Shown: positions 45,529-54,621, counted from the stretch's first letter. The stretch is 64,000 nt of DNA from Candidatus Planktophila sp. (GCA_030681675.1 JAUXRP010000017.1:62001-126000), one strand, 5' to 3'. Numbers and translations are program-made. The notes: generated from the sequence alone by a model not told the origin.

Positions 45529-46467
45529 TTGATAAATTATAAACTTCTGCGCCGTAGAACCTTAATTCTTGCGCTCACAGTTTTCGTTGTTGGCTTCCCA
45601 GATGCACATGCGGCGGTTAAGACTGGAAGTTCCTGTCAAAAAATTGGCAGCACCTCTAATTCAAATGGTGTCAAATACACTTGTATAAAATATGGAGGCA
45701 AATTAATCTGGAACAAGGGAGTTGTGCTCCAAAAACCTCGCTCTAAGCCTTCGCCTAGTAACGCAACAGTTACTTGGAAATATGATGATTCAAGTTCCAT
45801 ATGGCAATCCCAGGGCAAAGTCCCCAAATGTCCAATGCCATTGATTGCAACCGGGGATTTATTAGATTTTTCCAAGGTGGTATCGATAGTTCAACCTGGT
45901 CAAATCCGAGGTGGAAGTTACAAGCCTCATGCCGGACTTCGTTGGTCAGAATTCGGAGGTTATGTGAAGGGAGTAACAATCACTGCACCCTTCGATGGTC
46001 AAATTTCAGCGGCTGCACAATACATATCTGATGGTAATTATCAATTTTTACTAAATATCATTCATCCCTGCGGAATTATGTTGCGACTTGGGCACATGCT
46101 TCAGCCTTCAGATTTTGTGAAGAGCGTTTTAAACTCTATTCCTCCTGCTGTAGAAAATGATTCGCGTGAAAGTTTCCTTCAAGGAGTTTTTATTAAGAAA
46201 GGTCAAGTTATTGCAACGGAAGTCGGAATGCCACCACCAGCACCACCCGATTCCTTGGGCACTTTTATCGATTTAGGAATTGTAAATTTGCGTGCTAAGA
46301 ATCCATTACTTCCAGCGAATTTCTCCTCAAACGCTGATAAGAAATACTCTGTCTATTCAGTATGTTGGTATGAAGGTGATTATTTCTCAATTGAAGATCG
46401 CACAAAAGTTCAGAAATTGCCATTTTCAAACGGAGATCCAACGAGCGATTATTGTAAAACTCGTTAA
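45529..46467 (+). CDS. secreted protein with M23-like (degenerate) peptidase domain
   Basis: 312 aa, TTG start with AGAGGTAGG upstream. Signal peptide RRRTLILALTVFVVGFPDAHA, then a small two-Cys motif (CQKIGSTSNSNGVKYTCIKYGGKLIWNKG) of a kind often seen at the start of secreted proteins in this lineage. The core (GGSYKPHAGLRW...GVTITAPFDGQISAAAQYI...IHPCGIMLRLGHML) resembles the M23/LytM fold, but the usual HxxxD and HxH zinc residues are incomplete, so it may be a non-catalytic wall or ligand binder. Function unknown. Confidence 0.7.
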   Translation: MINYKLLRRRTLILALTVFVVGFPDAHAAVKTGSSCQKIGSTSNSNGVKYTCIKYGGKLIWNKGVVLQKPRSKPSPSNATVTWKYDDSSSIWQSQGKVPKCPMPLIATGDLLDFSKVVSIVQPGQIRGGSYKPHAGLRWSEFGGYVKGVTITAPFDGQISAAAQYISDGNYQFLLNIIHPCGIMLRLGHMLQPSDFVKSVLNSIPPAVENDSRESFLQGVFIKKGQVIATEVGMPPPAPPDSLGTFIDLGIVNLRAKNPLLPANFSSNADKKYSVYSVCWYEGDYFSIEDRTKVQKLPFSNGDPTSDYCKTR

Positions 46468-46516
46468 AAATGAGCACACCGTGCAGAATCTTCGCTACTC
46501 GCGAACTTTGCATCCA

Positions 46517-47383
46517 TTAACTTCCTTTGAAAGCCTTCATAATCTGTGCCATTCCACCACTTAAGTCGGCAGGAATGACCCAAATCTTGCTGGCAGTTCC
46601 ATTTGCAATCACTGGAAGCTGCTGCAGATACTGATATGCCAGTACATTCTCATCAGGATTTGCAGCATGCACCGCACCAAAGACCTTCTTTATCGCCTCG
46701 GCTTCACCTTCAGCGCGCAAAACTGCGGCCTGGGCATCGCCCTCAGCACGCAAAATCTCTGCTTGACGCGCACCTTCTGCGGTAAGAATCTGGCTTTGTT
46801 TTTCACCTTCTGCAGTCAAAATTGCAGCACGCTTATCACGCTCGGCGCGCATCTGCTTCTCCATCGACTCCTGCACGCTTGGCGGTGGATCAATTGCTTT
46901 AATCTCAACGCGGTTAACTCGCACTCCCCATTTACCAGTTGCATCATCTAGAACAACTCGAAGTGCGGTGTTAATGGAATCTCGTGAAGTAAGTGCCGCC
47001 TCCAGATCCAAACTACCGACAACGTTACGAAGTGTTGTTACGGTCAGCTGCTCAATACCTTGAATGTAGTTTTCAATCTCATAGATAGCAGACTTTGGAT
47101 CAGTGACTTGAAAGTAAATAACGGTATCGATTGATACTACCAAGTTGTCTTCAGTAATTACTGGTTGTGGCGGAAAGGAAACTACGCGCTCGCGCATATC
47201 AATGAGTGGCTTTAGGCGATCAACGAATGGAATAATAATTACTAGACCCGCACCAATTGTACGATGGTAGCGACCCAATCGTTCTACTAAACCTGTGCTC
47301 GCTTGTGGAATTATTCGAATCGCTCGCGAAAGAACGACTCCAAAGATAAGAACGAGTAGCGCCAAAACTCCATATTGAACCAT
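46517..47383 (-). CDS. SPFH/band 7 (stomatin-like) membrane protein
   Basis: 288 aa: an N-terminal membrane helix (YGVLALLVLIFGVVL), an SPFH domain (IIPQASTGLVERLGRYHRTIGAGLVIIIPFVDR) and a long charged coiled coil (about 175-240) rich in Ala/Glu/Arg repeats such as GEKQSQILTAEGARQAEILRAEG. Stomatin/QmcA-like proteins oligomerise in membrane microdomains. The gene lies just downstream of nfeD (6-bp gap), the standard pairing. Confidence 0.92.
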   Translation of the reverse strand: MVQYGVLALLVLIFGVVLSRAIRIIPQASTGLVERLGRYHRTIGAGLVIIIPFVDRLKPLIDMRERVVSFPPQPVITEDNLVVSIDTVIYFQVTDPKSAIYEIENYIQGIEQLTVTTLRNVVGSLDLEAALTSRDSINTALRVVLDDATGKWGVRVNRVEIKAIDPPPSVQESMEKQMRAERDKRAAILTAEGEKQSQILTAEGARQAEILRAEGDAQAAVLRAEGEAEAIKKVFGAVHAANPDENVLAYQYLQQLPVIANGTASKIWVIPADLSGGMAQIMKAFKGS

Positions 47384-47389
47384 CTCTAT

Positions 47390-47815
47390 TTACCCTTTCT
47401 GCTTAACTACTGCAGTTGCGCCTTCAATGGCAACAACTTCGACCTGAGCACCATTGTGAATCTGACCAGTATTACTGCGAGCACTCCATGTTTCTCCGTT
47501 GAGTTTTACTAAACCTTGGTCTTGCGTAACAACAGATAAAGCAATCGCACTCGCACCGATAAGCGCCTCTACATTAGTTGCCTGATTTGCTGGCTTCTTT
47601 TTCAAATGGCGCAGTGCGATTGGACGCAAGAACATCAGTGAACCTGCAGCACCGACACCAAATACAACACCCTGAACAACAACTCCAGAGCCCAGCCCAT
47701 GAGCACCAGCTGCAAGTAGGGCTGAAAAGGCAAGAGAGGCGAATAGCAAATCAACGGTCAGCATTTCCACAACGAGCAAGATTCCTGCTGCAAGAAGCCA
47801 TATCCAGATCTGCAT
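47390..47815 (-). CDS. NfeD family membrane protein (short form)
   Basis: 141 aa. Three to four N-terminal hydrophobic helices (IWIWLLAAGILLVVEMLTVDLLFASLAFSALLAAGAH...) and a C-terminal OB fold (EALIGASAIALSVVTQDQGLVKLNGETWSARSNTGQIHNGAQVEVVAIEGATAVVK). This is the NfeD1b type without protease domain, partner of SPFH proteins. GGAGGT lies 7 nt before the ATG. Confidence 0.92.
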   Translation of the reverse strand: MQIWIWLLAAGILLVVEMLTVDLLFASLAFSALLAAGAHGLGSGVVVQGVVFGVGAAGSLMFLRPIALRHLKKKPANQATNVEALIGASAIALSVVTQDQGLVKLNGETWSARSNTGQIHNGAQVEVVAIEGATAVVKQKG

Positions 47816-47857
47816 GTAATAAACCTCCGACTAGAGAGTGCATTTTCTCTTCTAGCT

Positions 47858-47886
47858 AGCCTACTCTTGTAGGTGGATGCAGCCAA
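47858..47886 (-). promoter_or_regulatory. promoter of the nfeD-SPFH operon
   Basis: On the minus strand TTGGCT (47881-47886), a 17-bp spacer and TAGGCT (47858-47863) lie 43 bp before nfeD, which has its own SD. The spacing is ideal and the boxes are moderate matches. Confidence 0.55.
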
Positions 47887-47943
47887 TCAAAAAACTAGGA
47901 AACCACGGACTTTCAACACCACCTCAGGGAATTAGGTCTGTAG

Positions 47944-50238
47944 TTGTATATGTGTCAATCTATGGGTGTGTCAGATACTGGTGCCGAAAGAATTGCCTAC
48001 CGGACGTGCCCATTATGTGAGGCAACATGTGGACTGGCAATAACAGTAAAAGATGAAAAAGTTCTACAGATTCGCGGTGATAAAGATGATGTATTCAGTA
48101 AAGGTTTCATCTGTCCCAAGGGGACAACTCTAAAAGCATTGCACGAAGATCCAGATAGATTGCGAAAACCACTCGTAAAGCGCAATGGTCAGCATGTTGA
48201 AGTCTCTTGGCAAGAAGCTTGGCATGAAATTGAACGTGGTTTAATGCACGTTATAAATACTTACGGTCGTGACTCGATTGGTACATATGTCGGAAATCCC
48301 AATTCACACAACCTTGCACCGCTCTTATACAACAGATCATGGATGCAAGCCTTAGGCACAACCAAACACTTCAGCGCTTCATCGGTAGATCAACTTCCAA
48401 AACAGATTGCATCTGGATACATGTTTGGTACTGCCACCTCATTAGCGATTCCTGATCTTGATCGAACCGATTACGTATTGATGTTAGGTGCTAATCCATA
48501 TGTTTCAAATGGCAGTTTGTGTACTGCTCCAGATTTTCCAGGAAGGCTCGAAGCAATGCGTGCCCGAGGTGGAAAACTTATTGTCGTTGACCCACAACGC
48601 ACACGTAGTGTGGAAAAAGCCGACGAATGGTTAGCAATTAGACCAAATGGAGATGCATTTTTATTAGCAGCAATAGCGCACACAATTATTAACTGCGGCC
48701 GTGCCGATGTCGGTGATCATCTGCGCCCGTACATCACCGGTTTTGATGAATTACCTGCTGCACTCAAAGCTTTCTCTCCAGAAGCAGTTGCAGGTGTGAC
48801 AGGTATTGATGCCCAAACAATTAGAAGAGTTGCAATGGAACTCTGTGATGCACCTACCGCCCTTGTTTACGGTCGTATCGGCACAACGACCGTGAGTTTT
48901 GGTACCACCGCATCGTGGTTAGTTGATGTAATTAACATCATTACAGGTAATTTAGATAAGGCTGGTGGTGTCATGTTTACCTTGCCAGCAGCGGGTGGAC
49001 AGACAACTCGAGGTAAACCCGGGCGGGGTAAAGGATTTCGGATTGGACATAGATTCTCGCGAGTTCGAGGATTTCCTGAGGCTATAGGCGAATTTCCAGC
49101 AGCTCTCATGGCTGAAGAGATTCTCACCGAAGGCCCAGGTCAGATAAAGGCGATGGTCACTATGGCCGGTAATCCCGTTCTTTCAACTCCAAATGGGCAA
49201 CAAATTGAACGAGCTTTTGAATCACTAGATTTTATGATCAGCGTTGATATTTACCTTAATGAAACAACTCGACATGCCAATGTGATTCTTCCACCCCCAT
49301 CACATCTAGAGCGCAGCCACTACGACATGATTTATACGTCATTTTCGGTGCGCAACGTTGCTAATTATTCGGGTCCTGTATTTGAAAGAAAAAGTGGAGA
49401 GCCAGATGAGTGGCAGATTCTTGCTAAGTTAGCAGGAATAGCACAAGGGTTTGGCGCAGACATCGATACTGCTGTGGTGGATGATTATATATTTAATTCG
49501 CTTCTGGAAAAAGTTTTAAAAGATGAATTATCCCAAATTCATGGGCGCGATGAAGGAGAAATCCGAGAGCACATTTCATCTTCCGGAGAGCATGGGCCGG
49601 AGAGAATTTTAGATTTACTACTTCGTACTGGACCATACGGTGATGCATACGGGACTAATCCAAAGGGAATTAATTTGCAAACTCTTAAAAATCACCCACA
49701 TGGAATTGATTTTGGACCACTCATGCCAAGAATTCCAGAAGTTTTACGCACCCAAAGTGGAAAGATTGAACTAGCCCCCGCTGAGATTGTGGCTGATTTA
49801 ATGCGTCTGGAAAACGCTCTCGATGATTTTGATGAAGAAGAATTCTTACTAGTTGGTCGCCGACATCTGCGCTCGAATAATTCATGGATGCATAACATTG
49901 AAACCCTAGTTAAAGGCGCTATTCGTTGCACATTACAGATACATCCAGATGATGCCCACCAGGTTGGCATAAGTGATGGAGAAATGGTTCGCATCTCAAG
50001 TCGAGTGGGCACACTTGATGTCATTGTAGAAATAACTAATAATATTCGCCCCCGAGTGGTCAGCCTTCCTCATGGCTGGGGCCACAATCTAGTTGGCACA
50101 AAGATGAAGATCGCCTCCACCGTATCTGGAGTCAACACAAATGTGCTCACAGATGAAGAAGAAATGGACCCATTATCTGGAAATGCTGTACTCAACGGAA
50201 TTCCAGTAAAGATCCATTCGGTTGCCTCAACACTATAA
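47944..50238 (+). CDS. molybdopterin-dependent oxidoreductase (DMSO reductase superfamily)
   Basis: 764 aa from TTG 47944; ATG 47950 or 47962 are alternatives. No Tat signal, so cytosolic. The [4Fe-4S] site is C22-x2-C25-x3-C29-x27-C57 followed by PKG. The molybdopterin domains include YVLMLGANPYVSNGS, GGKLIVVDPQRTRSVEKADEW and ETTRHANVILPPPSHLERSH, and the C-terminal dinucleotide-binding domain LVGRRHLRSNNSWMHN...SLPHGWGHN. The usual Mo-ligand region reads FSASSVDQLPKQ (143-154), without Cys or Sec, which argues against a classical formate dehydrogenase. Substrate unknown; no partner subunit nearby. Confidence 0.88.
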   Translation: MYMCQSMGVSDTGAERIAYRTCPLCEATCGLAITVKDEKVLQIRGDKDDVFSKGFICPKGTTLKALHEDPDRLRKPLVKRNGQHVEVSWQEAWHEIERGLMHVINTYGRDSIGTYVGNPNSHNLAPLLYNRSWMQALGTTKHFSASSVDQLPKQIASGYMFGTATSLAIPDLDRTDYVLMLGANPYVSNGSLCTAPDFPGRLEAMRARGGKLIVVDPQRTRSVEKADEWLAIRPNGDAFLLAAIAHTIINCGRADVGDHLRPYITGFDELPAALKAFSPEAVAGVTGIDAQTIRRVAMELCDAPTALVYGRIGTTTVSFGTTASWLVDVINIITGNLDKAGGVMFTLPAAGGQTTRGKPGRGKGFRIGHRFSRVRGFPEAIGEFPAALMAEEILTEGPGQIKAMVTMAGNPVLSTPNGQQIERAFESLDFMISVDIYLNETTRHANVILPPPSHLERSHYDMIYTSFSVRNVANYSGPVFERKSGEPDEWQILAKLAGIAQGFGADIDTAVVDDYIFNSLLEKVLKDELSQIHGRDEGEIREHISSSGEHGPERILDLLLRTGPYGDAYGTNPKGINLQTLKNHPHGIDFGPLMPRIPEVLRTQSGKIELAPAEIVADLMRLENALDDFDEEEFLLVGRRHLRSNNSWMHNIETLVKGAIRCTLQIHPDDAHQVGISDGEMVRISSRVGTLDVIVEITNNIRPRVVSLPHGWGHNLVGTKMKIASTVSGVNTNVLTDEEEMDPLSGNAVLNGIPVKIHSVASTL

Positions 50239-50241
50239 AAA

Positions 50242-50346
50242 ATGGGAAGAGGCGGTTTTGTTAGTGGCCCAATGAATGAGAGTTATCTGAAAACCAATGA
50301 AGACTATGATGTGTACGTTAATCGCCACGGCCTAGTGTCGTACTAA
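50242..50346 (+). CDS. possible 34-aa small ORF after the molybdoenzyme gene
   Basis: An ATG 3 nt after the molybdoenzyme stop opens a 34-codon frame (MGRGGFVSGPMNESYLKTN... ending VNRHGLVSY). It is Gly- and Tyr-rich with a plausible amino-acid composition, but there is no SD beyond possible translational coupling and no family that I recognise. It could equally be chance. The remainder of the 130-bp gap before the esterase shows nothing else. Confidence 0.3.
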   Translation: MGRGGFVSGPMNESYLKTNEDYDVYVNRHGLVSY

Positions 50347-50368
50347 CGGAAGTTTAGGTAATTAATTC

Positions 50369-51307
50369 ATGGTACTAAAAAAAGAGTTTGCTGACTATCT
50401 TGCGCTGCGCGAAAAAATGAACCTACCTGCTCCATGGGAAATATCAATGGAGGAATATAGATTCCGCACACTTCCTGTAACTGATTTCATTGGACAACCT
50501 GAGCCAATCTTTAGCATCGAAAATCGAATTATCTCAGGACCAAATGGCTATTTACCAATCAGAATCTATCGCCCAAGCGCAGAGCCTAACCTTCCCGTGA
50601 TGCTTTATTTCCATGGTGGGGGTTGGGTTATCGGGAATATGGATGGTAATGAGCCCACCGTATGTTCTCTCGCCAATAAAGGTAATTTCGTGGTTGTTCA
50701 AGTTCAATATCAAAAAGCCCCTGAGCATCCGTTTCCAACTCCATTCAATGATTGCTATGCGGCCTTGGATTGGGTCGTAAGAAATGCTGAACTTTTAAAA
50801 ATTGATGCAACGAAAATTGGAGTTGGTGGCGATAGCGCTGGGGGAAATTTGGCTGCGGCAGTTGCAATAAAGTGTAGAGATACAAATTTAATTGATTTAG
50901 CCTTTCAGATGCTTGTGTACCCTTGCACTGGCAATGATGGTTCACTGCCAAGTGCAATACAAAATGCTGAGGGTTATGGCTTAACTTCAAAGATTATGCG
51001 TTGGTTTGAATTTCAATATATTGGCTCCGATGCCGATCTTCTCAATCCATATGCATTTCCAGCTTACTGTACGAATTTAACTGGCTTGGCACCAACAGTT
51101 TTGGTGACCGCTGAATTTGATCCTTTAGCCGATGATGGCAAACTTTATGCGCAAGCACTTAAAGCCGCCGAAGTTCCCGTTATTTTTAAAGAGTTTGAGG
51201 GTGCGATTCACGGCTTTAATGCATTGGCAGGTGTTGCACCAGAAGTTGCAAAAGAAGCTCAACTCTATTTAGCTCGAAGCATTAATTCTTTCTTGGCTCG
51301 AGATTAG
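50369..51307 (+). CDS. alpha/beta hydrolase fold-3 (HSL-family) esterase
   Basis: 312 aa. The hormone-sensitive-lipase oxyanion motif HGGGW is at 82-86, the nucleophile motif GDSAGG at 154-159 (S156), the acid in AEFDPLADDG and the His in GAIHGFN. Typical substrates are short acyl esters; the true one is unknown. No signal peptide. It lies alone between the molybdoenzyme and the convergent amidohydrolase. Confidence 0.9.
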   Translation: MVLKKEFADYLALREKMNLPAPWEISMEEYRFRTLPVTDFIGQPEPIFSIENRIISGPNGYLPIRIYRPSAEPNLPVMLYFHGGGWVIGNMDGNEPTVCSLANKGNFVVVQVQYQKAPEHPFPTPFNDCYAALDWVVRNAELLKIDATKIGVGGDSAGGNLAAAVAIKCRDTNLIDLAFQMLVYPCTGNDGSLPSAIQNAEGYGLTSKIMRWFEFQYIGSDADLLNPYAFPAYCTNLTGLAPTVLVTAEFDPLADDGKLYAQALKAAEVPVIFKEFEGAIHGFNALAGVAPEVAKEAQLYLARSINSFLARD

Positions 51308-51324
51308 AATTATAGAGGCCAGGC

Positions 51325-52929
51325 TCACGATGAAATTTCAACTGGCAAACCATTTTTATATAGCGCTTTAATACCCACTGTGGATACTTGCCAAGGATCA
51401 GTGTCCAGTAAGTTTTTATCTAAAACTATGAAGTCAGCCTTCATGCCTATCTCTAGCGCACCGCGCTCTAGTTCGCGAAACAATTGGTAGGCGACGTTGT
51501 GCGTATAAAATTGTAGGGACTCTTCCATCGTAATTGCTTCAGATATATTCCAGCTTTCACCGCTCTTTTGACCAGGCTTCAGTCGATTCACAGGAACTCC
51601 TAGGGCGCGTAGTGGAATTTCACTTGTAACGGGCCAATCACTCCCAAAGGCAATAGTTGCGCCGCTATCTATCAAAGTGCGCAGGCGATACTGAGAATCA
51701 TTTCGTTCTCGACCAATCCGCGGCAAAATCAACTCTTTGTTCATTGGATCTAAGTAGCACCAGAGTGGCTGAATATTGGCGATTACCCCTAAAGCTTTAA
51801 AACGAGGTAGATCCTCATCGCAGATCAACTGTGCATGCACAATGACAGGACGCCGATCCCACGTTGGATTTACCCGCATCATAGCTTCAATTGAGTCCAG
51901 GGCCAGCTTCACTGCGGCATCGCCAATGGCATGTATATGAACTTGGAACTTCAGCGCATCGAAGGCAACCAGAGCATCTACTAACTCATCTTCGCCCCAA
52001 ATTTTAATTCCATTCGAATCTGGATCATCTAAATAGGGATCCACTAACGCGGCAGTACCGGCCGAAAGCGCGCCATCGGCTAAAAACTTAATGCTGTTGA
52101 CTCGTACTAATTCTGGATTGGGTAATGCTGCGAACTCATCTCGCAAAGAATTAAACTCTTCTAACTTTCCTTCCCATGTTGTTGGAGTTACTAGGAGAGA
52201 TAGGTTCATCGCAATCGTTAAATCTCCAGATTGTGCTGCAGCCAAGTAAGCCTTGGCCATATCTTTTTCAACCCACGAGTCGATGGCGCATGTGACTCCA
52301 GAATCTAAATATGCAGTACATGCACTTTTTATTGCTTGCACATCACTTGCAATCGAGTCTGAGGGTGCTTTATCTAGGATTAAAGCCATTGCAGTGGGTT
52401 CGCGGAATGTGCCTTTAGGTGTGCCGTCTTGGCGACGGGCAATCGTGCCACCAATCGGATCCACAGTTTCAAGAGTGATTGCGGCAAGTTTCAACGCTTT
52501 GCTGTTAACCCAAATCGTATGATGATCTACTGCATGTAATACGACGGGGCGATCACTAACGACTGAATCTAACCAGTGGGCATCAAAGTCCCCGCCATCA
52601 ATAATCGCCGCCTCATATGCACCGCCGATAATCCAGGCTTGATCTGGGTTATCGATCGCAAAACTTTCTACTTCTCTGAGAATTTCATCGACTGAGTCGA
52701 GCCCATTGATCCTTGGGCCAGCTGCTTCTCGACCGCCAAAAATGGGGTGAGCATGCCCATCAATAAATGCAGGAATTACAAATGCGCCTTTTAAATTAAT
52801 GCTTTGATCGAACTTGGAATCTAGGGCCTGTACACCAGTTGCGATAATGCTTTCACCATCAATAAGAATTCCATCAAAGATTTCTTTTCCATGTGACCAG
52901 CATGCCGCATTATGAAATAGCGTACGCAC
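51325..52929 (-). CDS. amidohydrolase family protein (YtcJ/amidohydrolase_3 type)
   Basis: 534 aa metal-dependent hydrolase. The N-terminal composite sandwich leads to FIDGHAHPIFGGREA (first metal HxH), with VHIHAIGDAAVKLALDSIEAM and VIVHAQLICDEDL carrying further His ligands, and GATIAFGSDWPV holding the catalytic Asp. The C-terminal strand (IGMKADFIVLDKNLL) completes the sandwich. YtcJ-like proteins hydrolyse amide or formyl substrates; specificity is not visible here. The AsnC-domain gene lies upstream on the same strand. Confidence 0.88.
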   Translation of the reverse strand: MRTLFHNAACWSHGKEIFDGILIDGESIIATGVQALDSKFDQSINLKGAFVIPAFIDGHAHPIFGGREAAGPRINGLDSVDEILREVESFAIDNPDQAWIIGGAYEAAIIDGGDFDAHWLDSVVSDRPVVLHAVDHHTIWVNSKALKLAAITLETVDPIGGTIARRQDGTPKGTFREPTAMALILDKAPSDSIASDVQAIKSACTAYLDSGVTCAIDSWVEKDMAKAYLAAAQSGDLTIAMNLSLLVTPTTWEGKLEEFNSLRDEFAALPNPELVRVNSIKFLADGALSAGTAALVDPYLDDPDSNGIKIWGEDELVDALVAFDALKFQVHIHAIGDAAVKLALDSIEAMMRVNPTWDRRPVIVHAQLICDEDLPRFKALGVIANIQPLWCYLDPMNKELILPRIGRERNDSQYRLRTLIDSGATIAFGSDWPVTSEIPLRALGVPVNRLKPGQKSGESWNISEAITMEESLQFYTHNVAYQLFRELERGALEIGMKADFIVLDKNLLDTDPWQVSTVGIKALYKNGLPVEISS

Positions 52930-52943
52930 CGTCTGTTAAAAAA

Positions 52944-53177
52944 TTAATAAGTTACTGGGCAAGTTAATGTGCGAGTGATTCCAGGGACTGCCTGAACTTT
53001 TGACAAGATAACGCGGCCAAACTCTTCCATGCTTGGCGCTTCAGCACGCATAATGACATCGTATGGTCCAGTTACACCCTCAGAGAGAGTCACGCCTGCG
53101 ATTGACGAGACGGCTTTCGCAACCGAACTAGCTTTGCCGACCTCGGTTTGAATTAAAATGTAGGCCTGAATTGACAT
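52944..53177 (-). CDS. stand-alone Lrp/AsnC ligand-binding (RAM) domain protein
   Basis: 77 aa from ATG 53177, preceded by AAAGGA 8 nt upstream; a longer frame opening at 53312 runs into the thiL gene and is rejected. The sequence (IQAYILIQTEVGKASSVAKAVSSIAGVTLSEGVTGPYDVIMRAEAPSMEEFGRVI...VPGITRTLTCPV) is a complete AsnC-type RAM domain with no HTH. Such small proteins sit near thiL in many actinobacteria and may sense amino acids. Divergent from thiL. Confidence 0.9.
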   Translation of the reverse strand: MSIQAYILIQTEVGKASSVAKAVSSIAGVTLSEGVTGPYDVIMRAEAPSMEEFGRVILSKVQAVPGITRTLTCPVTY

Positions 53178-53239
53178 CGCTTTTTCCTTTCGTTGGTGGC
53201 CAAAGGCTACTTCAGAGGAGGCGTTACTGACCAGTGGAT

Positions 53240-53245
53240 TAAGGT
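53240..53245 (+). promoter_or_regulatory. candidate -10 box for leaderless thiL transcript
   Basis: TAAGGT lies 7 nt before ATG 53253; its location fixes thiL translation at this ATG rather than the upstream in-frame 53193. Confidence 0.5.
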
Positions 53246-53252
53246 TAGGGCT

Positions 53253-54173
53253 ATGAACTTTAAAGAGGCCCACGTCATCACCACTCTGGCTGAAATCTTC
53301 CGAGGCGATCACACTGCAGTTCTTGTTGGTATTGGAGATGACGCAGCGGTCGTTAAAACTTCACCTCTCTCAGTTATAACTACCGATATGGCTGTGGAAG
53401 GTACACATTTTAATCTCGAATGGTCGGGTGCATTTGATATTGGACGAAAGGTAACGGCGGCAAACTTAGCTGATATTTATGCGATGGGGGCTACTCCGCA
53501 GTACTTGGTAGTAGCGCTGACTTTGACTGGCTCCGAAACGATGGAATGGATAAGTGATTTAGCCCATGGAATAGCCCATGAAGCTAAGAGTTGTGGAGTG
53601 GTAGTCGTCGGCGGAGATTTAACGCGAGGTGTGATTAAAGTTATTTCAATGACGGCAATTGGTGAAGTCGAAAAGCCTATTACTCGCGGTGGCGCTCAAC
53701 TTGGAGATTCAATCTATGTAACATCACTTCCCGGTTGGTCTGCTGCCGGTCTTGCAGTAATTCAAAAAGATGGAATCGATGACCTTGAAGCCTATGCAAT
53801 TGAAGAGTTCTGCGCACCGAACGTTGATTATTGGGCGGCAAGCGCGATGGCACACTCAGGTGCCAGCGCGATGTGTGATGTTAGTGACTCTCTCATTACC
53901 CAGGCTGAGCAAATGGCACTGGCCTCTGGGCTTGGATTTAACTTTTTCAAGGAGGCCTTCATTGCAAATTCCGAATTTACTGCGCTCAATGAGTTAGCTA
54001 AGAAAGAGGGAATTGATGTGTGGCAATGGATATTTGCTGGGGGAGAGGATCATGTTTTTCTTGTAACGGGCCTGAATTTGCCTGGCCTGCGCGTTGGAGA
54101 AGTTGTTGCAGGCAGCGGTGTTACAGGTTTGGAAATGAAAAAAGCGCCAGATACCTGGCGCCATTTCAATTGA
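53253..54173 (+). CDS. thiL: thiamine-monophosphate kinase
   Basis: Last step of thiamine diphosphate synthesis; it feeds cofactor to enzymes such as the AceE-like E1 in this window. 306 aa from ATG 53253. PurM-like ATP-dependent kinase fold with VLVGIGDDAAVV, TTDMAVEGTHFNLEW, AANLADIYAMGATPQYLVVALTL, VVGGDLTRG and FAGGEDHVFLVTG. The 3' end is 9 bp from the convergent rpmB. thiL-rpmB adjacency is conserved in actinobacteria, usually with rpmB on the same side as recG. Confidence 0.95.
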   Translation: MNFKEAHVITTLAEIFRGDHTAVLVGIGDDAAVVKTSPLSVITTDMAVEGTHFNLEWSGAFDIGRKVTAANLADIYAMGATPQYLVVALTLTGSETMEWISDLAHGIAHEAKSCGVVVVGGDLTRGVIKVISMTAIGEVEKPITRGGAQLGDSIYVTSLPGWSAAGLAVIQKDGIDDLEAYAIEEFCAPNVDYWAASAMAHSGASAMCDVSDSLITQAEQMALASGLGFNFFKEAFIANSEFTALNELAKKEGIDVWQWIFAGGEDHVFLVTGLNLPGLRVGEVVAGSGVTGLEMKKAPDTWRHFN

Positions 54174-54182
54174 GAAAATTTA

Positions 54183-54368
54183 TTAACGCGTAACTTTTCC
54201 AGCTTTAAGGCATGAGGTACACACATTTTGGCGCTTAGGTGTTGAGCCGACCATTGTGCGCACACGCTGAATATTTGGATTCCAGCGACGACGTGTTTTT
54301 ACCTCTGAGTGGGAAACGTTATTGCCAAAACTTGGTCCTTTGCTACAAATATCGCATGTTGCTGCCAC
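54183..54368 (-). CDS. rpmB: 50S ribosomal protein L28 (zinc-binding form)
   Basis: 61 aa, GTG start with AAGGGG 7 nt upstream. CDICSKGPSFGNNVSHSEVKTRRRWNPNIQ is the L28 signature. Two CxxC pairs (C5/C8 and, near the C-terminus, CTSC) make this the Cys-containing, zinc-dependent form; in actinobacteria Cys-free paralogues are induced under zinc limitation. Confidence 0.95.
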   Translation of the reverse strand: MAATCDICSKGPSFGNNVSHSEVKTRRRWNPNIQRVRTMVGSTPKRQNVCTSCLKAGKVTR

Positions 54369-54500
54369 AGTGGTACCCCTTTTTAGATCTAGTTTTGAGT
54401 GCAGAGTCCATTACAGACAGGGCGAAAGGGTATCGTGAGGGGGCGGGAGTACGCCAATCCGCAGATATTGAAGGGCTGGCTCTCAGTAAAAAGGCCTGTA

Positions 54501-54512
54501 TTTACGCGTAAA
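54501..54512. promoter_or_regulatory. 12-bp perfect palindrome in the rpmB-cydA divergent region
   Basis: TTTACGCGTAAA is centred 115 bp before the cydA ATG and is the most symmetric element in the 253-bp gap between rpmB and cydA (54369-54621). It could be an operator for the cyd operon. It does not match the Rex or CRP consensus that I know. No gene is supported in the rest of the gap; an in-frame upward extension of cydA to 54547 lacks an RBS. Confidence 0.35.
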
Positions 54513-54621
54513 AAAACCTTCGTGAGTGCTGCCACAGCAAAATTAAGTGAGAAATTCTTTGACATCACACAAGATTGGAACCGAGCCGGTTGAGCGGTTC
54601 AGACCTAGGGGAAAACGTTTC

